Assembly: GCA_907163375.1 (NCBI GenBank)
Contig: CAJQUW010000618.1
Coordinates: 62,001-126,000 of the forward strand
Length of the DNA: 64,000 nt
Reading direction: 5' to 3'
Source: Prostheceraeus crozeri
Taxonomy: Eukaryota > Platyhelminthes > Polycladida > Euryleptidae
Shown: one piece after another, positions 24,508 to 35,539 of the stretch
Layout of the letters: each line of letters opens with the position of its first letter
Position numbering within the stretch: the stretch's first letter is position 1
Position numbers and translations under genes: made by a program
The notes under the pieces: model-generated
What the model was told of the DNA's origin: nothing
What the model saw: the letters and a program-made list of their open reading frames with translations, nothing else
The model's database searches: none

Positions 24508-25950
24508 CATGTAATATTTTTGAGTTGGAAAGAGCCAGGAATTTTTGAGATGTTCATTATTATTTTAAGATGTACAAAATTTTTCGATTATCATCCAGTA
24601 ATCATCTTCAGGTACAAAAGACTAGGGTTAGTAGAAGTTTGAAATACAAGTTTTTGAAAATGATATTTACAAATTTTTTCAAACGGTGTGTTGATACGAT
24701 TACTTTTTTAAACGAATGGTGAGCAACAAGCTTTAGACTTTTTACAAGCCCTGAATGCGCAACATCCTGATATAAAATTCGAAATTGATTATCCTATAAA
24801 TCAAAAAACTTTAAGTCTTATTGACTTTACAGTCACAATATCTTCATCTAATAGAGCACGATTCGAATTCTACAAAAAAGCAGCTAAAAAGATCATCTTT
24901 GTGCATTCTGATTCTCACATGCCAACTAAGACAAAATGAATTTCATAATAAGTGAACAGAAGAGAATTTCTTATCGGTGTTCAGATGAATCATCACGCAT
25001 GAAGCACAAGAAAGATTTCGACAATCTTTTACGCTTAAATGGATATAACGAACAAATTACATAATTTTCGAATACAAAAATACAACATCAAAAGAAAACA
25101 ACAAAACGAAAAATAGATAACAATCAATGGATGAATAAAAATGTTCTATGTTTCCCTTTCTCATACTTTTCAGACAACATTGACTCACGGATAAAACGCG
25201 CTTTTCAACGGCATGGACTTAATGTTCGACTAACAAGACCCAATAAAACACTTCGTCAACAACTGAAACAAAATAAAACAAGTACGACAGTATCATGTTC
25301 TCTTGCCAACCGCAAAATAAAAAACAAAAAACTATGCAACCGAAGAAACATTATCTACAAAATCAACTGCAACAAGTGAGATGAATTTTATATTGGCAGT
25401 ACCATACGACCTCTTCACGTACACTTCAAAGAACATATCACAAATCCTTTATCTTCCGTATTTAAGCATATTCGAACGTGTCAAGTACAACATTCCGAAC
25501 TCAATATTGACATTCTGGCTCACGATTATGACAATACAAATTTAAGACTACGTGAAGCATTCATTATTAATAAACATAAACCGAAAATAAATAGTAGAGC
25601 AGAACTTGACAGTTCCGTGATTTCCTTTTTTACTGATAATAACTTCTCGTTTTGTCACTACCTCATCTAACATAAAGTTCATCAATCCTGTCAAGTCAAT
25701 TTTTTCTACTGGTAAAGATATGTAATCCAGTACAATCTGCTCATTTCTACATCCTATCATATCATTGTAAATTATCATCATCTCATTGTAAATATCATTT
25801 TCAAATTCCTTATATTTCAAACTTCTACTAACCCTAATCTTTTGTACCTGAAGATGATAATTGGATGGTAATCGAAAAATTTTGTACATCTTAAAATAAT
25901 AATGAACATCTCAAAAATTCCTGGCTCTTTCCAACTTAAAAATATTACAT
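24508..25950 (+). mobile_element. Penelope-like element with 163-bp inverted terminal arms
   Basis: Arms 24508-24670 and 25788-25950 are near-exact inverted copies, the structure expected for the LTR-like arms of Penelope elements in inverted orientation. Between them the plus strand encodes the end of the reverse transcriptase and connector (ALNAQHPDIKFEIDYPI near 24750), a basic linker (25131-25379), and the GIY-YIG endonuclease (NIIYKINCNK, then EFYIGSTIRPLHVHFKEH, to about 25620). A stop lies inside the endonuclease at 25379 and others lie upstream, so it is inactive. Both arms hold a CCTGAAGA...CGAAA hammerhead-like core. It is the same family as the remnant at 1257-2099. Confidence 0.85.
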
Positions 25951-27734
25951 CATGACTAGCCAGAGCATCTTCCAAGTAATTCTCATATCGCTTTTCGGTG
26001 TTCAGACATAGACAGCCGTTCAGAGAAACTTTCGCTCAGACAACTGCGCACTGTTGTTTCTGTTCGTTAACATATAATAATACAATGTTAATGAGTAGAT
26101 AAGAGATCAGACCAGACATGGATTTGTAAGGTCATTTTTGCCGGCGCAACGCCGCATAAGAATTTTCGTGTGCCCCATGAAATATTTCATAAAATTTCTC
26201 TCGATTTCTGCAGGGTGACTAATTTATGGCTGTAGTAAAATTCCAAGTAGTTATGGCTTCAAATATTTACGAGCCATATACTTCTGGGATATGGGCATAT
26301 CAACTACTTTATTAGTATAGGGTTGCCATCTTTCCAGGAATCCGGACAAAATCCGGGATTTGGAATTGTATGGCTTCCTTGTAGTGGCAGTTTTATGAAT
26401 GCCAAAGTCGATTTGTGAGACAAAGGCAAATCAGGTACAGTTGTTTTCAAAATTGACAGAATGACAAAGTCGACTTATAGGAAAGAATGACAGACACTAT
26501 GAAGAATACAGACTTCTTTGATTCTCAATGTGGTTAACGAGCACCAAGTCCCACAAAGTTGGTACCTTTCAAAGTAAACAAAAAGGAAGTGAGCTATTTG
26601 AATGTTTCAGTTGAACTGAAAGACAGCGCAAAATTAAAATGAACAGGCGAATTGAGTGAATGAGAAAAATAGCTGAATGAGCGAAGAACTGAATGATGGC
26701 CTTATTTGAATGCACTGGTGCACTTGGATCCTGGAACGATCTTTTGCATCCAAGTTTCGAATTCACATGCATTTATCGATGGAGTGATAATTTGCGCCTC
26801 AATAAATGAATATTGCGCTTCACCAGTTAATGCAATAATGAAAAAGGAATATTGTACATCAAAATGCGACAAAAATAGTTTTCATAGTTTAAATTTGTCA
26901 TGAAAGTTTTTTGCAATTATGATGAATGAAACTCAGTGGCTACCACATACCAACTGGTATTGAAACGCTTTCAATCTTGAGCATAATATAATATTACCCT
27001 TTCAGCAACTACAGTGATCCACAAACGGCACGCATATACGAGCATTTTTTAGTGCACATCACTCTTAAGCACTGTTTTTTAAAAATGCATGCAGTCTGCC
27101 ATTAGCAGCTATAATCGATTATTCTTGCTCCAATGTTTTTAACTGCACTTTTGAATCATTAAATACCGAAAATTGTGTTGGAATATCACAACTTTTAGCG
27201 CACAAGAAGCGGACTATTTTGGTAAGTCGATTTCATCAATAACCAACTACATACCCTAACAAAGCCTGCAGCTAAACAGCTAATAGAGCAACTGAGTAAA
27301 TACTTAGCAATTGACACTACTTAAAACTATCTGAAGACAAAACTTAGGTAAAGTCAAGGTCGTCCTGTTAATAAGATAAGTAAACATAGACGGCTTGAAA
27401 TTATACAATCTAAAATCATAGGTAGTAGTTCACACACTACACTTTTCATGGTCTTTGAGGGAAAATCAAACATCGAAAATAATGAAAAGGAACAGACGCT
27501 ACAGTCGCTCATATAACTTCCTCTCATTATCAACAAGATTTATTACACTTCTAAACGTTTTGCGTCACTGACTAGATAGTTTCCTTAATCAAGTTGTGTT
27601 TATATTCTCCCTCATTATGTCGTCTTCATCAAATACATGACTCTGTTTACTAAAATGTTTTCCCAATTACGATTTTGTCCACATCGAGTTTTAGATTCTA
27701 TGGCGATTAATTTTCGATTTTCTCGATATATTTA
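25951..27734. other. Intronic DNA without supported gene
   Basis: Part of the 16-kb PGAP2-like intron. At 26318-26370, TAGGGTTGCCATC followed by ATCCGGACAAAATCCGGG resembles one end of a hAT-like element, but no matching second end was found. Confidence 0.35.
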
Positions 27735-27957
27735 AGTTCCGCTCATATGGTCCAATCGCATTCAATGCATTCATTAAGATAAACTGTGGTAAATTGCTTT
27801 CCTAGTGCTCGTCTTTTCTCAAATGGTCACTCAACTATCTTTAAGTACTGGCAATAATCATTTGAAAAGGAAAAGAGAAGCGCTAGGAAAGCATTAAGCA
27901 ATATATGCGCAGTTTGCAGCAATGAATTCACAGAATGCGATTGGAATAATGCGAGTG
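27735..27957. repeat. Large fold-back repeat, about 95-bp arms
   Basis: The left arm (27735-27828, containing CCAATCGCATTCAATGCATT and TTTCCTAGTGCTCGTCTTTT) is the imperfect complement of the right arm (27857-27957). The spacer is only about 28 bp, so a single strand would fold into a long hairpin. It has no open frame and is probably a palindromic MITE. Confidence 0.6.
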
Positions 27958-28083
27958 AAGCCTTAATATTTCCAAACTTATTTATCCAATATTTTCCAGA
28001 CTTTCCAGACCCGCGGCAATCATGTGACGTGGCAATCATCAGAAATCTATTTACTCTAATACCAGTATCATATTCAAATTACA

Positions 28084-30420
28084 AAATAATAATAATAATA
28101 ACTTTATTGGCACACATGTGCGGTGCGTGCAGTTCAGAGGCATGAAACAGTTACAAACAATGCAGAGTTCATGATACAAAAGAGACAATGAATGAATGAA
28201 TGAAGCATGATAACCAGCATGGAGAGAGGAAATTATGAACACGTAGAGCAGTACTTGATGAAAGAGTCGGAGAAGCGGACAGTACGGCATCTAGGTTTTT
28301 TAGGGTGGAAGAATTCCTGTGAGTTGGGGACTTTTCGTCGAAAAATTGACGCTAAGGGTGGTTGATAGTTGTCATAACACTGTGGAATAGGCGGGTCCCA
28401 GACCTTTGGTTGGTGCGTGCCAATGTAGTAGTAGTTATTGAGTCTGCTCCATGGGAAGTACCGAAAATTATTCTAGAGGCTCGTCTCTCTACTTTGACAA
28501 GGAACTTGTAACCTTTTTGGGACATATTGCAGCAGCACGGATGGCAGTAGGTGAGAAGGGATTGGATAGTTTGTCGGTAGACTCTCCATAATATCTGAGC
28601 GTTACAACCTGCTCTTTTCAGGTTTCTGAGGATAAAAATGCGTTTAGAGGTCTTCTTGAAGATCTCCTTGCAGTGAATATCCCAGCGAAGATCCTTTGAG
28701 AAATGGACGCAATGGAGAATTTTCATAGAGGTCACGCTTGGAATGACAGTTCCTGCAACGTCCGCAATTTCTTCGAGTCGAATACCAGTTCTGGTGGCGA
28801 TGTCAATCACCACGGATTTGTAAGTGTTTAGAGGAAGCCCCGCTCTAGCCGACCATTGGCAAATGTGTTCGAATTCGCGTTGGAGGTTGTCTTCGTGTGC
28901 ATCTCGCATAAAGTGGAGTACAGTTACGTCGTCAGCGTATTTAACATAACGAGTGTTAGAACACTCAGGACGTAGCGATGCGATGACAGCACAGAAGAGG
29001 TACGGTCCGAGCACGCTTCCCTGAGGAACTCCGCTGGGTGCGGAGCACCATTCGGAGGTGGCGTTGCTGTGCACGACACGCTGGAGTCGGTTGGATAAGA
29101 AGTCAGTTATCCAAGAAACAGCCTCAAAAGGTAGCTTTAAGTCGATGGTGGTGGATAGGATGGTATTATGGGGCAGTTTGTCGAAGGCCTTGGAAAAATC
29201 AATGGAGAGGACACGCACAGCACCGGATGACTGATCGAGATGACGGAGAATGCTCATGTATGTAACGGTAGTGGCACATGTTGACCCCGAGCCAGGTTGG
29301 GGTAGGTAGGCGAACTGAGTATCGTCAATGTTTTGTAGATAGGGTGCGACCCACTTCTTCACGACTATCCTTTCGAGAGTCTTGGACAGAAGAGGAAGGA
29401 GAGAAATGGGGCGGAATTGGGACACAGTTTTCGCGTGGGTTACCTTGGGAATAGGTTGGATGGCGGCGATCTTGAAGGAACTGGGGACGCGGCCTTCGGC
29501 CAGACTGCGGTTGAATAAGATAGTTATTGGAGGAGCAAGGAGATGTGCAAGACAGGGGAGGACCCAGAACGGTATCCCATCAGGTCCAGAACTTTTCGGC
29601 TTGATACAACGAAGATGTGTCTCGACTTCATAAGGAGATAGAACTACGGGGTGTCTAGGTAAATCCTCTGTGGATGGCAATGGCGCCTTGTCAGTCGGTG
29701 GCAGCTGAAAAACTGACTTGAAGTAAGCTGCGAACTCGTCAACAGTAATGTCGGCTTGGAGAGCTGTATTCTTCTTAGGTCGCCTGCCGACACAATTGAC
29801 GGATTGCCAGAAGTCTTTGTTATTCCTAGACGCGGCGGCTTGCTGCAAGTGGAGACTTTTGAGGACTTTCTCGTGTGATATGACTTCTTCACGCAGACGA
29901 AGGTATTTCAGCCATTTATTTTCTTTTTGAGCAAAAGCTCGGTCGCGGCGAGATATGAGAAGTTTGAGTGAAGGCTTCATCCACGGAGGCTCGTTGGAGC
30001 GTAATCTGATAGTCCTCTTCGGGAAGTAGAGATCCACTAAACGTTGAATGGAGTAGTGAAGCTGAAGAGCACATTGATCTAAGGAGTCGGAACCGCTCAC
30101 CATTGAAGTCCAGTCGATCAGGGCGGCAGATGTGAGAAGGAAGCAAGGTTTGACTTCGTAAGCTTACGTACTTGAGTTTTAGTCGTCGTAACTGGAGGAG
30201 AAGGAGATGGTTTCCACAAAACAGCACAGTGATCGGAACGTCCAAGAGGCGAAAGTGTCACGGCTCTGGTAGGCTGCTTCGTGTTAACAAATATCTGGTC
30301 CAGAAGATGGGAACCACGTGTTGGATCTCCGACGCAAGGAGTAAGGCGCGTAGCCGAGCATGAAAAACGATAGTAGGCTACAGAATACTCGCACATGCAA
30401 TCCAAAATATAACTATGTAG
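28084..30420 (-). mobile_element. CR1/Jockey-type LINE, nearly intact copy B
   Basis: A 583-codon minus-strand frame (30103-28352) encodes a full reverse transcriptase. It has KPKSSGPDGIPFWVLPCL, FRPISLLPLLSKTLERIV, LSIDFSKAFDKLPH, SGVPQGSVLGPYLFC and VKYADDVTVLHF (catalytic YADD kept), followed by the thumb and a C-terminal tail ending in TTINHP. Above it, 30405-30118 encodes the end of the apurinic-type endonuclease (GDPTRGSHLLDQIF, GRSDHCAVLW), separated by one frameshift. The element is 5'-truncated within the endonuclease at about 30420. Its 3' end is CCAATAAAGTTATTATTATT, an AATAAA plus an ATT tail. It lies on the same strand as the PGAP2-like gene whose intron it occupies. Copy A at 7964-9065 is nearly identical, so the family moved recently. 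Confidence 0.9.
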
Positions 30421-30554
30421 CCTATAGCGATAGTGATTTTATTTCAGATAAGTCATTTATGCCAGGAAAAGCAAAGTGTCCTAAGTAGTGGGAAGAAAAG
30501 GAAAATTTTCCTAAGTACAGGCCATGGATAGCACCTGCCAAAAAATGATGTTCA

Positions 30555-31190
30555 TTCATTCATGTGCCGTCTTTGTGGCTGTGAAGCTATTTCCTTAAGT
30601 AGCATGGGTATTCCGCACTTGAGAGTCATTCTAATGGAGGCAAGCATAGAAAACTTATTGAATGCGTTTCGTCGTCTTCTAAACTGAACTTCCATTAACA
30701 TTCAAATAGCTCAGTGTATAAAGATAACTCGCAGCGACCAACAAATTCAGAGCAACCAACATCTCATGTCATCACCGATTCAACACGCCATCCATCTTCA
30801 CCTGAACCTACTGCATCTCAATCGACACTTCAATCATTCGCTTTATCAGACGAGATTCTGAAAGCAAAAGTTATTTGGTGTCTAAACATGATTAAGCATC
30901 ATTTTTCGTACAACAGTTGCATTGACCTCAACAATACTTTCGAAAGCATGTTCAGGGACAGTCCGGAAATTGCAAAACGATTTCAACTTGGTCCTAACAA
31001 GGCTGCTTATATGATTTGCTATGGCCTTGCGACGTACTTTCAGTCATCATTGTACGCTCGCCTAAGACAGCCTACATCAGTTAGATTTTCTTCATGTATA
31101 GACAAGGCACACAGCTCAGTGATTCACAAAAACCAATTGCATATTCATTTGATTTATTGGGAGACGAAAATGAACTGTAAATCGATATAG
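30555..31190 (+). pseudogene. hAT-like transposase N-terminal remnant
   Basis: The 158-residue plus frame 30714-31190 has a Ser/Thr-rich linker and then ILKAKVIWCLNMIKHHFSYN, FESMFRDSPEIAKRF and GPNKAAYMICYGLATYFQ. It ends with IHKNQLHIHLIYW, the region where related proteins begin the catalytic DDE core (S-F-D-E, then a hydrophobic DLHVRFW-like strand). The aspartate position reads SSCIDKA here. Just upstream, CRLCGC...H..SHSNGGKHRK (30560-30650) is a BED-like zinc finger in a shifted frame. The combination suggests a hAT-type transposase relic or a host gene derived from one. The rest of the core is missing. Confidence 0.5.
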
Positions 31191-31299
31191 ATGAGAATTA
31201 TTATCTGTTTTGGTCTAATGGAACATTTTTTCAAAATTTTCTGGAAAACCTGGAAAAGTCAAAGAATTTTTGATAAGAGAATTGATGTAAGCAGCACTT

Positions 31300-31480
31300 G
31301 AGGAACACTTCCGCATCTGCACCTTAGTGCCGAACGCGCACGCACTGTGAATCGCTCGACAAGCTATTTTGTCCGCACGGCACAGCTTTGGAATCAGCTT
31401 CCCCAGACCACTTTCCCTAACCAAAGGAGTCTTGATGCTTTCAAGAGGCGTGCGAACAGGTTTCTGATGGGGAAAACTTA
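31300..31480 (+). mobile_element. LINE 3' fragment
   Basis: The plus frame 31323-31480 encodes AERARTVNRSTSYFVRTAQL, then WNQLP, then SLDAFKRRANRFLMGKT and a stop. This is the characteristic C-terminal tail of CR1/Jockey-type LINE proteins. Only this tail and its 3' UTR remain. Confidence 0.65.
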
Positions 31481-31786
31481 ATCTGATAAGAGAATCTGTT
31501 ATTTTACATTTATTTATTTAATGTAATACAATTTATTACTTTTTCCTGTTACTTTTTATTACTTTTGCGCAACCCCTAGCGTCGCTCATGGCTCGTAACT
31601 GTGCTAGAGGTGAAAATTCTGTAAAAAATGTCATCAACTCATTCGATATATTTGCGTTTTGCGAATGTCTTGTAGATCAGCAGAATCACAAAAGTTTACA
31701 TCATTTAAGGCATCTAGTTTACACTTAGAATTAGTGAGAGTACTTATATAATTACATGCAGGATCCACCCAGAGACCGTGGTAGCG

Positions 31787-31828
31787 TAGATAACTTTGGT
31801 TATTATTATCTACGCATTGACACTCGGT
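31787..31828. repeat. Short hairpin
   Basis: GCGTAGATAA pairs with TTATCTACGC-type sequence about 15 bp downstream. It is a small palindromic repeat in intron DNA. Confidence 0.4.
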
Positions 31829-32011
31829 GGAGAATTTTGCATGTTTTCCTTTGAATATTTTGAAAATAAACTTATGCCACGCTTATCCATACTTGAATCC
31901 GACAGATCTTTGGCGACACAGTCGATCTGGTAATTTTACGTTTGTATTATTTGTAATACAGATAACTATTTTTCAAACAAAATTCAGTGTAGTATGGCAG
32001 TAACAAACTAA

Positions 32012-32330
32012 CTCATTTTGTATTTAATTGACAATGAGATAGTCTAATCGATTTGGAAATAGTCTTAATAGATTCCTAGGCATTGATAACCTTGGAAAAG
32101 ACTGCATTATCACCATGCTGTGGAGCTTCCCCAACGAAAAACATAAAATTAACATAAAAAAGAAATATTTCTCAGATTTTGATGGCCTCATGGGCGGCCA
32201 TTTTGCATTTAATTGACTATGAGATAGTCTAATCGACTTGGAAATGGCTTTAATGGATTCCTCGACCCTGATACCCTAGGAATAGACTACATTATCACTT
32301 TGCATTGTGAACTATATGCTCAGCTATTAT
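32012..32330. repeat. Two tandem copies of a 185-bp unit
   Basis: ATGAGATAGTCTAATCGA and the 90 bp after it occur at about 32033 and again at about 32220, with roughly 85 percent agreement by eye. No coding potential. Confidence 0.5.
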
Positions 32331-32528
32331 GACAACAATGATGTGGCGGCTATCTTGGACGCCACCTTGATTTTAAGGGTCGTGTCTACCCAGGTTTTTT
32401 TAGCTTTCTTGGAGTCCTTTACAAGGATCAAAAGTCAAAATGCAGGGACATATTTTTGCATACAGCCCCCCTCAGCCCCACGACTAAAAGGAAAAATTTG
32501 CAGTCGGTGAATCGGCATTAAATTGATC

Positions 32529-32566
32529 GCCTGATGAAGGAGCAGGTTCTGCGACACATGTTGCGC
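32529..32566 (+). ncRNA. hammerhead-ribozyme-like motif of a lost Penelope-like element
   Basis: CCTGATGAAGGAGCAGGTTC, then TGCGACACATGTTGCGC. The conserved CTGATGA is followed by a GCAG/CTGC stem II with a 3-nt loop and then CGACA, where an active ribozyme has CGAAA. It is probably the decayed 3' end of a Penelope-like element; no protein part is nearby. Confidence 0.4.
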
Positions 32567-33943
32567 ATAAAGATAATTTCCTTTGGCAGATTGGTCGTTT
32601 TTACTCTATTATTCTAATCGGCATTAGGGTTTCACGGGAAATGCGTTTTACGGAAATCCCGGGAATCGGGAATTCACATCAATTTCCCAAGAAATTCCCG
32701 AGAATTTTCCCCCATCTATATTTTGAGTCTGAAATCCAAAACTGTACAATTTATGACACCCTACTGCGCCAGAAAGCAAAAAAGTCTGAAGAAATCATTG
32801 TGGCCAACAAAGCAGATTAGCCAGATGGCTGTTTTTCTGTATAACGGTAGAAGTTTTTGGACTTCACACATGTCTTATCCTCGTTGTCAATGAAGTAATC
32901 ATACATAATTTCATGAATTTGATGAAAGTGATGTCTGTTGACAACTTATAGAACATTCCTTCGTAGAAATTGATTTCTTGCAATGACTGCACTTGGTCCT
33001 TTTTTCTCCCACATTTGTGAAAGTAACTACCACGAGATTTCGACATCGTAATATCTAAGCGCAGCAATCTATTGTGTAGGTATAGGAATGGGTTTGGACG
33101 AGCTATCTGTTACACCGAACTTCAAATGAAAAGTTTTTAACTCGGCTGTGTCAAGGAGTTATAGATTACACCTTCAATTTTTTCAATTTGTCTGAAACGT
33201 TTTAACATTATATAATTATCACAAAAATATCGTGGAGCGAGCAAGTATCTGTGAAGGAGATACACGGCGATGATATTTCCTATAGGAAAAAAGCTTCCTC
33301 CGATTTAAATGAGTACTGTCTCAGTAAGAGGCGGCAGTAGTATGCGCAAGCTATGTCCGCATATCTGAATGCATGCATCTTCTCACGCATTAGCGCGCGT
33401 GTGCACATTAAAACTGTCTTGTTCAATGTTTCATCAGTTGTCAATGGAAATTATCCCAGGATTACTCAGGACCATTTCCTCTTTCATTATCAATATGCAT
33501 GCACTGAATTGCTGTATAAATGCTGCATTGATTTTATTGGATTGTTGCCATTTTTAGAATGAATCGCAAGCAGCAAGTTGAATACAATGGTCGTCCAAAT
33601 CGCTCAGGCTAGATCTGACCAGCAGAGATCAAATACACGAATATGTTTGCAAGTTCAAATGCAATTATAGTACTATTCTTCTTTAGAAGTCTTAATACAG
33701 ATTATTTCTGTGGTCGAGGCTTGCTGTGCCTTCCTTGAACACTGCCAACAAGTCCAACGCTGCACGATCCATAAACACTGAGTATAGGTGTTTAAGCAAT
33801 GTTGAAACAATGTTCCCATCCATGAATCGAACACAGATCAATTTGTTCCCGCTGAGATATCTTATTGAGACATATCGTAGAGGACACTGCAAAATTCTAC
33901 TTTCTCGTTCAATTCCTAATGAAAGAATGGAACAAGTTCATGA

Positions 33944-34941
33944 TTGATTATCAGGGCTGCCGTGGGGATGGATTTCCTATCCCCATCCTCACCCCCATGG
34001 AATTCCTGTGTGGATCCCATATCCCCACACGAGTTGTTATCATACTGCTACATATGGACAAAAGATATGTCTACGATTGCGATGTTCTACATGTTGAAAA
34101 TATAATGCATGCACTTATATTTGTCGGTATTGGGTACCTTGGGTAAGTATTCAAAACATATTAATGAAAATAGGAATAAGGCTATAAAGCACTACATATA
34201 GTATTATAAAAATTAATGAAGGGCTTTCCATGTCTCCAGTGTGATTGCATCTATTGGGATCTTCGGTATTTTGTGCATAGTTAAATTATTCCTGTATGAT
34301 TATTCCTAGTGATTACGTGGTGTTTCTTGGTTATCTAACTATCCTTGACTTCAATATGACCTTATTTCATTTCTGAACAAAAAATTATTTAGTAAATTTC
34401 AACCGTACATTTCCATTAGGAGTCTACATACAGCTATATCATGATCAGTATATCTGCTTATAAAAGAATCCACTAACATTACACCTCTACTTTCCATATG
34501 ATAATTCAGAATATCATGAAACTTAAGACCAAAACTCTTATTACTATAAATTGTCGAAGCAATGGACTAACAAATTTTGTTGCACATATTCTGATTGTGT
34601 GATATTCTGATATTTTGATTCTGTACATATTCAAGTACTGTAGGGAAGTCAAGAATCTCAGCTATTCGCTATCTCTAGTTTTCACGAGTCTTCGAAAGTC
34701 ACATGAGTGGCTGGTAGACAATTAATTCTAATTCAAGGTTCAATTGAAGTTTCAATTGACCGCGCGTTCGAGACACTATTTCTGGACGTTGACGACAGAA
34801 TGTATGTAGTACAGTACGTACATTTGCTTCAATTATTGAATTAATTTTATCAACAAAGTGATAAGCTCTGAATTCCCCATATGTGAGGATCCCCATGGGG
34901 AAAATATCAATCCCCATCCCCACGGCAGCCCTGTTGATTAT
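33944..34941. mobile_element. 982-bp hAT-like non-autonomous element
   Basis: The element spans 33952-34933. The left end CAGGGCTGCCGTGGGGATGG is matched by the inverted right end (GGGGATTGATATTTTCCCCA after the same CAGGGCTGCCGTGGGG start). An exact 8-bp target duplication TTGATTAT flanks it (33944-33951 and 34934-34941). The termini are rich in CCCCATCCCC. There is no transposase frame. Confidence 0.85.
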
Positions 34942-35093
34942 GTATCCGATCTTGCCTAACTTCGGTTGTCCCGCTGCTTCACTGTCCGAAAACATTGTCT
35001 GTATATCTGGCACCGAATTCGCTTTTCCTCTATTTGAGTAGTGACACTTCACTCCATTCAAGCCCAAAGCTCTAGTGACCTTCTCTGCAAATA
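34934..35093 (-). other. possible host exon or gene fragment abutting the hAT element
   Basis: On minus, an acceptor-like TTTGCAG at about 35094 opens a frame KVTRALGLNGVKCHYSNRGK, continuing through ANSVPDIQTMFSDSEAAGQP and KLGKIGYI, and it runs into the hAT insertion point at 34941. Another acceptor-like CAG at 35297 opens SNPERLSMLNREKDTMKDEE. The peptide composition is protein-like, but I recognise neither piece, and the splice phases I tried gave a stop. It could be a decayed gene copy. Confidence 0.25.
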
Positions 35094-35539
35094 TACAATA
35101 AAAATTATTTATTCAAGTGGTAGGGCAAAACATCCATTTAAGGTTTGGGCACGAAGTCCTTACATTCCTGTATATGATAAAGGGAGCAACAGTTTACATA
35201 ATAGGATAAATTTCATTACATATTTCAATCTCTTCATCTTTCATCGTGTCTTTCTCACGATTTAACATACTTAGTCTCTCAGGATTGCTGAAACCTGCAA
35301 AATTAGACAAAAACTACAGCATGTCAGCATCGAACAAAACATGAAAGAAATCAAGTAGATGCTTCATATGATTTTCATAGGCATGAAGTTTTCTGTAACA
35401 TTTTCATGGTTTTTCATCTGGATTCATCGGTTTTCCAGGTCCGCATCCACGCTGCTTTATATAGAGGTTTTGGAAGAATTCAATTGCTTTATCACAATAG
35501 TAACTAATTTTACTGGCTTCCCAAATTCATTTCATATTA

